64,000 bases of DNA from Bacteroidales bacterium (GTDB taxonomy: Bacteria; Bacteroidota; Bacteroidia; Bacteroidales; Marinilabiliaceae), in assembly GCA_017539645.1 (NCBI GenBank), contig JAFYCM010000041.1:1-64000 (forward strand). Direction: 5' to 3'. Shown here in pieces: positions 32,416 through 41,158 of this stretch. Position 1 is the first letter of the stretch. Each line of letters starts with the position of its first letter. The notes under the pieces were generated by a model. The model saw only the letters and a list, made by a program, of their open reading frames with translations, ran no database searches and had not been told where the DNA came from. Both the position numbers and the translations under genes were made by a program.

Positions 32416-34377
32416 TTACTCGAATACTATGTACGAACCATCAACCGTGAAGCGGAAATACAAGTCATCAGGGTCGACAGTGTTGATGCCGATGTAATCT
32501 TGGGTGTATGTATTACCATCATTACCAACCATAACGGCCTTTATATCAACGGTACCATCACCATTGTTAGCAATCGTAAGAGTAACCTTAGCACCATTCA
32601 TAGCAGCAAGCCAAGTAGCCCAATCGGCTTGACCGCCACTTGGAGTACAAGCTGCATAGCCATTGCCCCAACCAAAGTTGTCGGCACGCACAACGGCATA
32701 CTCTGCACTAACGTCTTCCTTGTTTAGTATTACAACGAAGTTATTCCAGTTGCTTGCACCACTTGTGTAGTTGGTGAAGTTGATTGTGCAAATCTGATGT
32801 GACGCAATCTTCACGTTTGGAGTAAATGCCGTCCACCAAGCAGTAGCGCAATCTGCAGTACCAAGCTCGTTGTCGAATACCAAATGGCAGTTGTCTACCG
32901 TGAAGCGGAAATACATATCGTCTGGGTCGATAGCATTGATACCATTGTACTCTTGAACGTAGGTATTGCCGTCGTTGCCGACCATCACAGCTTTCACGTT
33001 AGCCGTACCATCGCCGTTGTTAGTAATATAAGCCGTCACCTTAGCGCCATCCATAGCCGCACGCCAAGTAGCCCAATCGGCTTGACCACCGCTCGGCGTA
33101 CATGCTGCATAGCCATCGCCCCAACCAAAGTTGTCGGCACGCACAACGGCATATTCTGCGCTAACGTTTTGCTTGTTAAGTACGATAACAAAGTTGTTCC
33201 AATTCTCTACTCCAGAAGTGTAGTTGGTGAACGTAACAACCTTGGTCTCCTTTGGTTCAACCTTGATATTCTCAGTGTGCATAGACCACCAAGCAGAGCT
33301 ATTGTCGTCTGCACCGAAGTTGATCGGAGAAGGAACAACAACAGTTTGAGTGTATGCCGAAAGCTCTTTCACCACAGCAAACGTCTTACTTGCGATGATA
33401 GATTTTTCGGTAATTACGCCCTTGAATGTCTTGTTATAAAGAACGATAAGAGTTTTCTGACCCAAATCTTCCATATTAGGAATAGCCTCAAACTGAAGTT
33501 CTTCGGCCGTAACGGTCTTAGAAACGCCTTGCTCGAATTCTACAATGGCAGTTACGTTAGCCATAGCTTCGCTAAGCGTTGTGCCTGCGAGCACCTCACT
33601 TGGAACGCCCGACAACGACAACGACAATGGCTGTTTATCTTCCTTCGAGGTGCAGCCACCAATAGGTTCGATGGTAGTGCCAATGAAGTCTAAGTAAGAA
33701 CCTTCGGGCACAAGGAATGCGCGTATGTTGGTGTTAGCAGCATCGGCATTGAGGTTAACAATTGGAGTTGTCTGCGTGTAGGTCTTAGTAATATCACCAT
33801 TAGTCATAGTAACTACGAGACCTCCGGCACTGCGGTCGATGGTGAGGGTTACCTTGCCTGCAAGTTTGTCAACGCCTTCGTCGGTGTCGGTAGCAAACTC
33901 GAGGTTACTCGTAGCAAGGCTGCGGTCGATGTAGTCGCCCCATTCGGAGTTGCCACTTGGCTGGAAGTCGTAGCGGATTGCGCCATACTCTTTGTAGCCA
34001 TCGCCACCACGGTCGACATCATTGGTAAGTATGAGTGCGAAGTTTTTATAAGTATTCGTCGCATCGGGGTTTATGTTTAGCGTGAATTGCGAAATCCAAA
34101 CTCCGTTTTCTGGAATCACATAATACTTAGAGAATACAGCCCACCAGCCAGATGAGAAGTCGGTATTACCTATGGTATATACATCTTCCATGAAGCCCTC
34201 TATCTCGTCCGAAGTGGCTGGTTGATTGGCTTTTCGTGCTGCAATTGCTGCAATGCTGTCGGACATCCAGTCGGGTTGACCAACGTCGTATATATCGCCT
34301 TCGTAGCAGCCCGTCATTGTGGCAGATGCTACAGTAAGCGCTATAAACGATGCTGCTATTATCTTATTTGCTTTCAT
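32416..34377 (-). CDS. Modular surface lipoprotein of SusC/D locus A
   Basis: A 653-residue lipoprotein (lipobox MTGC, C24) encoded third after a SusC and a SusD. It has three related beta-rich modules. The first, about residues 60-215, is diverged (SSGWWAVFSKYYVIPENGVW). The last two, about 352-502 and 503-653, are near-identical 151-residue units, each with NNFV(I/V)(V/I)LNK, SAEYAVVRADNFGWG and CTPSGGQADWATW. A bacterial Ig-like segment (about 225-335) separates the first from the pair. Position and architecture suggest a surface glycan-binding protein of SusE/SusF type; the ligand is unknown. The duplicated modules have a 453-base period in the DNA. Confidence 0.8.
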   Translation of the reverse strand: MKANKIIAASFIALTVASATMTGCYEGDIYDVGQPDWMSDSIAAIAARKANQPATSDEIEGFMEDVYTIGNTDFSSGWWAVFSKYYVIPENGVWISQFTLNINPDATNTYKNFALILTNDVDRGGDGYKEYGAIRYDFQPSGNSEWGDYIDRSLATSNLEFATDTDEGVDKLAGKVTLTIDRSAGGLVVTMTNGDITKTYTQTTPIVNLNADAANTNIRAFLVPEGSYLDFIGTTIEPIGGCTSKEDKQPLSLSLSGVPSEVLAGTTLSEAMANVTAIVEFEQGVSKTVTAEELQFEAIPNMEDLGQKTLIVLYNKTFKGVITEKSIIASKTFAVVKELSAYTQTVVVPSPINFGADDNSSAWWSMHTENIKVEPKETKVVTFTNYTSGVENWNNFVIVLNKQNVSAEYAVVRADNFGWGDGYAACTPSGGQADWATWRAAMDGAKVTAYITNNGDGTANVKAVMVGNDGNTYVQEYNGINAIDPDDMYFRFTVDNCHLVFDNELGTADCATAWWTAFTPNVKIASHQICTINFTNYTSGASNWNNFVVILNKEDVSAEYAVVRADNFGWGNGYAACTPSGGQADWATWLAAMNGAKVTLTIANNGDGTVDIKAVMVGNDGNTYTQDYIGINTVDPDDLYFRFTVDGSYIVFE

Positions 34378-34405
34378 AATTAGAAATCTGTTTTATCGTT
34401 TTTTT

Positions 34406-34435
34406 AGTAGAGACGCGGCGGACCACGTCTCTACT
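34406..34435. repeat. Intercistronic REP-like hairpin
   Basis: AGTAGAGACG (34406-34415) and CGTCTCTACT (34426-34435) form a perfect 10-bp stem with a 10-base loop. It sits between the SusD stop and the next lipoprotein start, inside the presumed operon, where it could lower downstream expression or stabilise mRNA ends. Confidence 0.8.
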
Positions 34436-34445
34436 CCTTAATTAT

Positions 34446-36308
34446 TTATTGTACACCTATGCCAGCAACAACAGGGTGAATGTTGTAACCTTCGTAGAAT
34501 GCTGAGTTAGATGTGCTTTTGTTAGCCGAGTTGCCTTTGAGATTTGGGTTAGCATCCAAATTGCTTTCGCGGATAGGCAAATATTCGTGACCAGCAATCC
34601 AATGTGAGAATGGATCGTCTTGAGCCTCAAGAATATCACTTGGAAGTTCACCAATTAATGACTTTCCATAGTTATTTGCCAACTCTTGCAACTGCGCTAT
34701 ATCCTCTTTGTTGGTTATGGTTTCAACTTCATTTTCTTTACAATAATTAGCGACCAACTCATTGTATTTGGCTGTAATTGCATTATCGATCCAATAGGTG
34801 CAAGCATGTTTACGAAGTTGCAACAAACGGTCGGCATCATAGAGCCAGCCCCAACGGATAATATCTTGGAATCGGCCGTGTTCGCAGCCAAACTCAGTTG
34901 GGCGTTCTACGTTGGCAATCTGTTCGAAAAGTTTATCGGCGGTGTTGAAGTCGGCAAGCTTGAGGTTAGCAAGGCCAGCACGGCTGCGCACTTGGTTAAT
35001 CCAATCGATAGCTTGCTGCGTAGGACCATTGACTTCGTTTTCGCACTCGGCAGCACGCAAAAGCACGTCCGAATAGCGCATGAGGCGAATATTTACACCA
35101 CAACTCAAACCTGCAGCAGCAACAACTTGATATAAGTTCTCGCGTGCAGTAGTATGCTTACATACCGAAATACCTTTGTGAGCACCAGTGGTGACGTGCT
35201 GAGCTACATCGAGAGTGTAAGCCTTGTTTTCGAAGCCCGACATATTGTTGTAGTCCTCTTCGTATGAGATGAGAGTCCAATAGAGACGTGGATCTACAGT
35301 GCCGGCAGTAGTTTTCTGGCTCTTGAAGGTCTGATAGAGCCAAGGCGTAGAGCCGAGGTCGTTCCAACCGCCACCATAATCGCCACCAGAGAATACTGTT
35401 TCGAGCGCTTGGCCTTGCGACGAAGCTTTGTCGTTGTTGACTGGAGTCCACTCCATCACGGTGCCACCAATGCCCCAATCCAAGAACTGAACTTCGAAGA
35501 GCGATTCCTCTTGATTTTCTACAGTCGAACGGAAATTGTCGCCATAGTCGGCAAGGAGTTTATACGTACCATACTTACCTGCAATGATATCTTTCAACAC
35601 AGGAAGAGCTTGGCTGAATTTGTGGCGGAACATGAGCGCACGTGCGTAGTAGCCAGCTGCAGCACCACACGTTGCGCGACCTTTAGCCCATTCGCCACCT
35701 TCGTCGCGTTTGGGTAGGAGCGTCATTGCTTCGGCGAAGTCGGCTTCTACTTGGTCGAGAACTTCGGCTTGTGGCGTGGTAGCTACATATAAATCGTTCA
35801 AGCTAGATACCTCATAAGTAGTAATCAATGGCACATCTTGATAATATGTAGCAAGCTCGTAGTATGCCAAACCGCGAATAAACAAAGCTTGTCCTTTTAT
35901 TTTGGCGTATGCTTCACTATTAGGGTCGAGCGACGAATTGCCAAGATAGTAGAGACATTGGTTACACGTATTTATAGTATAATACCAATCGCGGAAAGGC
36001 CAATCGGGACCATCGGATGGCGAGATAGAGCTGAAGTAGTCGTATGGACGCCACCAGTCGTTGTCGGAATAGGAGTTTACTTCGTCGCCAGCCACAACTT
36101 CGTAGAGATAACCCACGCGACCAAACGTACCTTCGATGCGGATACGGTTGTAGCAAGCAAGAACCACTTCGTCCAGCTCAGATTGGTTAGCGCCGAAGGT
36201 CAGCGTTGTTTGTTGGTTAGGATTGACAACGTCGAGCTCGTCCTCGCACGCCGTAAATCCAGCAAGCAACAAAGAAGCCGAAAGTGCTATATTGAATATT
36301 GTTTTCAT
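34446..36308 (-). CDS. SusD/RagB-family outer-membrane lipoprotein, locus A
   Basis: A 620-residue nutrient-binding lipoprotein that caps the SusC transporter. The lipobox is LAGFTAC (C20). Typical SusD segments are IRGLAYYELATYYQDVPLIT (TPR-rich N-terminal half), ATCGAAAGYYARALMFRHKF, NIRLMRYSDVLLRAAECENE and EHGRFQDIIRWGW. It begins 55 bases after its SusC partner and is followed by the modular lipoprotein. The glycan it binds cannot be read from sequence. Confidence 0.95.
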   Translation of the reverse strand: MKTIFNIALSASLLLAGFTACEDELDVVNPNQQTTLTFGANQSELDEVVLACYNRIRIEGTFGRVGYLYEVVAGDEVNSYSDNDWWRPYDYFSSISPSDGPDWPFRDWYYTINTCNQCLYYLGNSSLDPNSEAYAKIKGQALFIRGLAYYELATYYQDVPLITTYEVSSLNDLYVATTPQAEVLDQVEADFAEAMTLLPKRDEGGEWAKGRATCGAAAGYYARALMFRHKFSQALPVLKDIIAGKYGTYKLLADYGDNFRSTVENQEESLFEVQFLDWGIGGTVMEWTPVNNDKASSQGQALETVFSGGDYGGGWNDLGSTPWLYQTFKSQKTTAGTVDPRLYWTLISYEEDYNNMSGFENKAYTLDVAQHVTTGAHKGISVCKHTTARENLYQVVAAAGLSCGVNIRLMRYSDVLLRAAECENEVNGPTQQAIDWINQVRSRAGLANLKLADFNTADKLFEQIANVERPTEFGCEHGRFQDIIRWGWLYDADRLLQLRKHACTYWIDNAITAKYNELVANYCKENEVETITNKEDIAQLQELANNYGKSLIGELPSDILEAQDDPFSHWIAGHEYLPIRESNLDANPNLKGNSANKSTSNSAFYEGYNIHPVVAGIGVQ

Positions 36309-36363
36309 AATCTTCTGTCAATTAATTGTTTTAGAATGGTTTCTAATCCTACTTAGCTATGTA

Positions 36364-39300
36364 TTAGAATGTGCAGTGCAAGCCTACCATAATAGTACGT
36401 GGCGTAGGGAACGAACAATAGTTGTAGCCAGGCGTGAAGGTGCCTGCTGCATAGTCGACATTGTAGCCTTTGTACTTGGTGATGGTGGCAAGGTTCTGAC
36501 CGCTCACGTAGAGGCGAACGTTAGAAACCACACCAGCAAACCATTCGTCTTTGAAGTTGTAGCCAAGTTCTACGTTGGCAATCTTCCAGTAGTTTGCGTT
36601 CTGAATCTTACGGCTGCTCATAAGGTCGTTCCATGCAAGCGAGGTGTGGCCTGCTTCGGTAGACGAATAGTATACGTTAGGATAGCCGTTCGACATCACT
36701 TGTGGGTCTTTGTTGCCAGCACCATAGCAGCTCGTAATAGTATTATAGATATGGTCGGTTACGTGGTAACCAAGAGCGCCGTATGTAGAAACCGAAAGGT
36801 CGAAGCCGTTCCACTCGCAGCGGCCGCTAAGACCGAAGTTGAGTGCAGGCATACCAGACTCGAGAATCTCGCGGTCGTCGGTGGTGATTTGGCCATCTTC
36901 GTTGACATCTTCGTAGTAGCAATCGCCAACGCGAGCACCAATCTGATATTGACCACTCTCAACGCCTTTGGCTACTGCGCGGCTATTGAGTTCGTCGAGT
37001 TGCGCTTGATCTTTGATTATGCCTGCATATTTATATCCGTAGAACTGACCAAGTTCCTCGTCGACAACGGTCATGTAGTCGCCAGTGAGATAGTAGTTAT
37101 TACCAAAACCGAGCGAGGTAACTTTGTTTTTGAGTGTAGAAGCATTAGCCGAAACTTCCCACTTGATTGGGCGATTGTGGTTGCGATAGGTAACGCTAAA
37201 TTCCAAACCGCTATTCTCCATCTCGGCAGCATTCATGGTTACGGTAGAATTGCTCGTACCAGCCGTTACAGGCACAGGCACGCTGTAGAGAAGGTCTTCG
37301 CTGACGTTCTTGTACCATTCGGCAGTGAACTCAAGAGCGCCGTTGAACATACCCAAGTCGAAACCTACGCTGGTAGATTTTTTCTTCTCCCAAGCTATAG
37401 AGTTGTTGGTGAAGGTAGATACGGCAGAACCATAAACTATGTCGCCACCGAATGAGTATGCAAAGTTATTACGAGCCATTGTGCTCATATATTGATAGTT
37501 ACCTATATTCTCGTTACCAAGTATACCATAGCTACCACGGAACTTGAAGAGGTTGATGAGTTCATCGTCGACAGGGAAGAAATCTTCGCGATCGAGACGC
37601 CAACCAACTGATACTGATGGGAACCAGCCCCAACGGTCGTCGCTTGAAAGACGGCTCGAGCCATCGCGACGTACGGTAGCTGAAAGGAGGTATTTCTGGT
37701 CGAAGTCGTAGTTGAGTCGACCGATGTACGATGCGAGGGTGTGCTCGTCTTCATACGAAGAGGCATCGCGGTTGGCAGCGTTCGAAATCTGCAAATAGAT
37801 AGGTGAGCTATACTCTGTGCCGTATGCCGAAAGCGTGTGATAATATTCACTCTCGAACGTCTGACCGATTACGGCGCTGATGTGGTGTACGCCAGCAATA
37901 GTGCCTTCATAAGAAAGAGTATTCTCTATGAGCGCATCGGTATATTGGCGATAACCTTCGTCGAGGCGCGACGATTGAACGGTCTGCTTGATTTTCTCGC
38001 TCTGATACCACGATGGAATCCAAACGAGATCTTTGCAGTATGTCTTGCTATACGAAACGTTCAAGTTGTAAGAAAGTTTGTGATTTTCTGATTTTTGTTT
38101 GAACATTCCTATGAGGTCAACATTCATACTACCCGTACCTACGAAGCGGTCCACTTGATATGTACGTTGAATGATGTTGTTGAGTACCAATGGGTTCGAC
38201 TGAGCAATTTCGCCGTGAATATCCTTATAATATACACCGTAGCCATAAGCATCGTAAGGATAGTTGGCAGCATCGCTGTATGCTTCATCGAGCACCCAAG
38301 TAGATGGGTCGACAGCTTTGATGGTTGGCTGCATAACGAGTATCGAAGTCATGAAGTTGCCTTGCTCGCCGCTCAAACCTTGTATGTACTCATTGCCATT
38401 AGAGATTGACATGTTGTTTTGGTCGGAATGTGAATAGACCAAACCAGTTCTAATCTTGAGGAACTTCACATCCATAGTGTTGTTGGCGCGCACGGTGTAG
38501 CGCTTGTAGTTAGGACCTGTACCCTCTACCACACCCTTCTGGTCGAAGTAGTCGAGGCCGACGTTGTATGTGCCATTCTCGCCACCGCCAGAAATATTTA
38601 CGTTGTGATTCTGACGCTTGCCAGTCTTGAACACTGCATCGAACCAGTCGGTATTTACATTATTGCCCGACTTCAAGAAATAGTGCTCAGATTCTGGATT
38701 GTAGCCTGCAGGAAGCGACGAACCTGAGTTAGCGCAAGCCGTTTGTATGTACTTCACAAACTCGTCGGTCTCCATCACTTCGTAGGTATCTTTATCTACA
38801 TTGTCGATACCGAAGTAGCCCTTATATTCTACGCGCAATGGCTGATTCTTCTTACCATTTTTAGTAGTGATGATGACAACGCCATTGGCAGCACGCGAAC
38901 CATAGATAGCAGCAGCCGAAGCGTCTTTCAAAATTTGGATTGTCTCAATGTCGTTAGGCGAGAAGTCGCGAATGCTTGTACCCATTGGCACACCATCGAT
39001 GACGTAGAGCGGACTTGTGTCGCCAAACGAGCCGATACCGCGGATACGTACACTTGGGTCGGCACCTGGCTGACCGTCGGAGGTAATCTGTACACCAGCC
39101 ACTTTACCTTCGAGCATGGTAGAGATGTTGGAGTTAGATACCTTTTTCATCTCGTCGGCATCAACTACGGCTACCGAACCGGTGAGGTCGACTTTCTTCT
39201 GCGTACCATAACCAACGACAACCACTTGGTCGAGCTCCGTCAGTTCCGATACCATTCCTATAGAACCAAGATCCTCGCGGCCATCAATAGCTACAATCTT

Positions 39301-39576
39301 AGTCTCGTAGCCAATGAACGACACCTGAAGTTCGGCATTTGCTGACGCTCTCACGGAGAATTTACCCTCGCCGTCGGTTGCAGAACCAGTAGTAGTTCCT
39401 TTTACGTATACTGCCACACCAGGCATTGGCTGGCCTTGCTCATCGACTACCACACCCGAAACGTTGATAGTCCTTTCTTGTTGTGTCTGCTGCGTATCTT
39501 GTGCCATCGTAACACTTGGAACAGCAAGAATCGTTGCACATAGCAACGCAGGCAGAACGAAATAAGAATATTTCAT
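36364..39576 (-). CDS. SusC/RagA TonB-dependent transporter, locus A
   Basis: A 1070-residue outer-membrane importer. After the signal peptide comes a carboxypeptidase-D-like regulatory domain (ISGVVVD-like INVSGVVVDEQGQPMPGVAV), then the plug with QVVVVGYGTQKKVDLTGSVA, GKVAGVQITSDGQPG and DVSIRG-like SVRIRGIGSFGDTSPLYVID, DASAAAIYGSRAANGVVIIT, and a 22-strand-type barrel ending MVGLHCTF with a terminal Phe. The start is preceded by AAGGAG, an unusually good Shine-Dalgarno for this phylum. No regulator adjoins it directly. It opens the susC-susD-lipoprotein operon. Confidence 0.97.
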   Translation of the reverse strand: MKYSYFVLPALLCATILAVPSVTMAQDTQQTQQERTINVSGVVVDEQGQPMPGVAVYVKGTTTGSATDGEGKFSVRASANAELQVSFIGYETKIVAIDGREDLGSIGMVSELTELDQVVVVGYGTQKKVDLTGSVAVVDADEMKKVSNSNISTMLEGKVAGVQITSDGQPGADPSVRIRGIGSFGDTSPLYVIDGVPMGTSIRDFSPNDIETIQILKDASAAAIYGSRAANGVVIITTKNGKKNQPLRVEYKGYFGIDNVDKDTYEVMETDEFVKYIQTACANSGSSLPAGYNPESEHYFLKSGNNVNTDWFDAVFKTGKRQNHNVNISGGGENGTYNVGLDYFDQKGVVEGTGPNYKRYTVRANNTMDVKFLKIRTGLVYSHSDQNNMSISNGNEYIQGLSGEQGNFMTSILVMQPTIKAVDPSTWVLDEAYSDAANYPYDAYGYGVYYKDIHGEIAQSNPLVLNNIIQRTYQVDRFVGTGSMNVDLIGMFKQKSENHKLSYNLNVSYSKTYCKDLVWIPSWYQSEKIKQTVQSSRLDEGYRQYTDALIENTLSYEGTIAGVHHISAVIGQTFESEYYHTLSAYGTEYSSPIYLQISNAANRDASSYEDEHTLASYIGRLNYDFDQKYLLSATVRRDGSSRLSSDDRWGWFPSVSVGWRLDREDFFPVDDELINLFKFRGSYGILGNENIGNYQYMSTMARNNFAYSFGGDIVYGSAVSTFTNNSIAWEKKKSTSVGFDLGMFNGALEFTAEWYKNVSEDLLYSVPVPVTAGTSNSTVTMNAAEMENSGLEFSVTYRNHNRPIKWEVSANASTLKNKVTSLGFGNNYYLTGDYMTVVDEELGQFYGYKYAGIIKDQAQLDELNSRAVAKGVESGQYQIGARVGDCYYEDVNEDGQITTDDREILESGMPALNFGLSGRCEWNGFDLSVSTYGALGYHVTDHIYNTITSCYGAGNKDPQVMSNGYPNVYYSSTEAGHTSLAWNDLMSSRKIQNANYWKIANVELGYNFKDEWFAGVVSNVRLYVSGQNLATITKYKGYNVDYAAGTFTPGYNYCSFPTPRTIMVGLHCTF

Positions 39577-40102
39577 AACACTCCTTTGTTTATATAGATT
39601 GATTCTCTGATTTCCTTTTTTATTTGATTAGTAGAACTATAATGGGGAAGCATCGGCCGACATTATACATATGTATACTGACATCGACACATGCAACCAA
39701 AACTACAGACGACATCCGTTAGCCATCGAGCCAATACATTGTTCGTTTCATAATCATTCCTATTTATAAGTTTCATTTTCTATGAGCATTTTCACACTAC
39801 TCAACATCGCAAAAATGACAACACTTATTAACATTCATTGGGTAATTTTGTCTAAATAAGGTGGAAAAGTGGCTATAACAATCGGCTTTTTTGTGCGATG
39901 ATTTGTGTGTTACTAAATATACATGTTGCTATTTATTAGACACTTACGAAGTGTTATACACTTTTTTACACTTGCATAAACACAAAAAGCCGCCCCGAAG
40001 GACAGCTCGACATATTGTTCTCTTTCGAACGGACAAAAAAACGACCTCATCTTCTTCACGAAAACGAGGCCGCAAACTATATAAATATGCTAATGAAGGT
40101 CG
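39577..40102. other. Long intergenic region between the two SusC/D loci
   Basis: About 525 bases, A+T-rich, without a convincing gene. It holds a terminator for the locus B transcript at its right end (40034-40072) and a small hairpin at 39940-39954 (ACACTT ACG AAGTGT). It must also hold the promoter of the locus A susC, but I could not find a clear TAnnTTTG match on the - strand near the gene. Confidence 0.5.
40034..40072 (-). terminator. Terminator of SusC/D locus B
   Basis: On the - strand CGGCCTC pairs with GAGGTCG (one wobble) and is followed by TTTTTTTG. It lies about 30 bases beyond the stop of the orphan coding fragment, which suggests that the fragment is still inside the locus B transcript. 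Confidence 0.7.
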
Positions 40103-40264
40103 CTATTCTTCGTCTGCAGCGAGACCAGTGTAGCGGTAGCCCGACACACGGATTTTGTCCCAATACTTACCAACATATTTATCGTCACTGAAGACAACGT
40201 AGAAGCAGATAGAATCGGCTAAACATTTGCCCTCAACTATTTCACCCAAAAGATGAAACCTTAA
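40103..40264 (-). pseudogene. Orphan C-terminal coding fragment
   Basis: An open - strand frame of 54 codons with no start codon runs from an in-frame TAA at 40267-40265 to TAG at 40105-40103. It reads RFHLLGEIVEGKCLADSICF, then YVVFSDDKYVGKYWDKIRVS, then GYRYTGLAADEE. Codon use and residue pattern look like a real Bacteroidales secreted-protein C-terminus rather than chance sequence. It follows the locus B lipoprotein gene by about 17 bases and precedes a terminator. I read it as the remnant of a gene whose 5' part was deleted. I do not recognise the parent family. Confidence 0.5.
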
Positions 40265-40283
40265 TTATTGCTTGTTATGCAGA

Positions 40284-41138
40284 TTACTCTGCTTTTTTTG
40301 CTACATATTCGTCGAGACCATAGCCTAAGCTACCGGCCGAAACGTAATATTGCACAAATATTTGAGCGTAAGAACCATTTTCAGCAATAACGCAACCATA
40401 ATCAAGGTTGATGTAACTCTCGTCACCTTGCCACTCTGCAAGGTCGCGAACGTTGATTGCGCCATAAGAACCGTATGAGAATGGGGTTGCTTGTGCAAAG
40501 ATGCGAACAAAGGAATAACCCTCAACAGGTTGTTCAAGTTCTGCATCGGTCATAACCAAATGTTTGCCAATGCCATATAGATCTTTGAAACGATAGCGGG
40601 TTACAGCCTCGTCTTTGCAAACTTGGAATGACGTTGCAACCTTTTCAAGACCAACTCTGCTCGTAGCTTTTTCAGAGAAGGTATATGTACCTTCAGAGAT
40701 TGTAGTCCAAGTGTAGCCAAAGAAATCGACGATTGCTGCATTGTGAGTGCTGCCATTCACTGCAACGAAAGTGATAGTGTTCTGTCCGTACAAGCCTGTA
40801 ACATATATATCACCAGTTTCTGCTGGTTTTACGTCAACTTTTTTGCCTGACGAAACAACCTTATCGTAATAAGCGTTTTCGCCATTGGCCTTGATGAATG
40901 ATTCTACAGCGTCAGACGTTTCTGCCAAATAATATATTTCTTGAGCCTTATTGTTGGCTGCCACACGAACTTTTACGTCGTTGTCCGAATCATATTGCTC
41001 GTCATCGGGAGTGAAGCTGTATACGGTTACTCGAGGCTGCGAGTCGTTGCCTGGAGCAGTTCCTTCCTCTTCTTCGCAAGCCGTAAAGAAGCCTGCTGCG
41101 AGGATTGTTGCTAATGTTATATATGAGTATCTTTTCAT
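40284..41138 (-). CDS. Lipoprotein of SusC/D locus B
   Basis: A 284-residue lipoprotein starting MKRYSYITLATILAAGFFTA, with the lipobox cysteine directly after and a following EEEEG stretch typical of surface-exported Bacteroidetes lipoproteins. A fibronectin-like beta-sandwich (about 30-130, VTVYSFTPDDEQYDSDNDVK) is followed by a region ending YVSAGSLGYGLDEYVAKKAE. It lies 20 bases after the locus B SusD frame, so it is the third gene of a susC-susD-lipoprotein operon, but it shows no similarity to the locus A lipoprotein. ATG 41138 was chosen because the signal peptide starts there; the frame is open nine codons further. Confidence 0.75.
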   Translation of the reverse strand: MKRYSYITLATILAAGFFTACEEEEGTAPGNDSQPRVTVYSFTPDDEQYDSDNDVKVRVAANNKAQEIYYLAETSDAVESFIKANGENAYYDKVVSSGKKVDVKPAETGDIYVTGLYGQNTITFVAVNGSTHNAAIVDFFGYTWTTISEGTYTFSEKATSRVGLEKVATSFQVCKDEAVTRYRFKDLYGIGKHLVMTDAELEQPVEGYSFVRIFAQATPFSYGSYGAINVRDLAEWQGDESYINLDYGCVIAENGSYAQIFVQYYVSAGSLGYGLDEYVAKKAE

Positions 41139-41158
41139 TTTATGTACGTATTTATTTC

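Noticed and set aside
36223..37455. A 410-codon frame opposite the start of the SusD and end of the SusC genes of locus A
   Set aside because: It spans the junction of two certain genes on the other strand, and its translation lacks any domain or signal.
39940..39954. ACACTT-ACG-AAGTGT hairpin as a terminator
   Set aside because: The stem is only 6 bp and A+T-rich, and the following T-run is interrupted; it is not close behind any gene on either strand.
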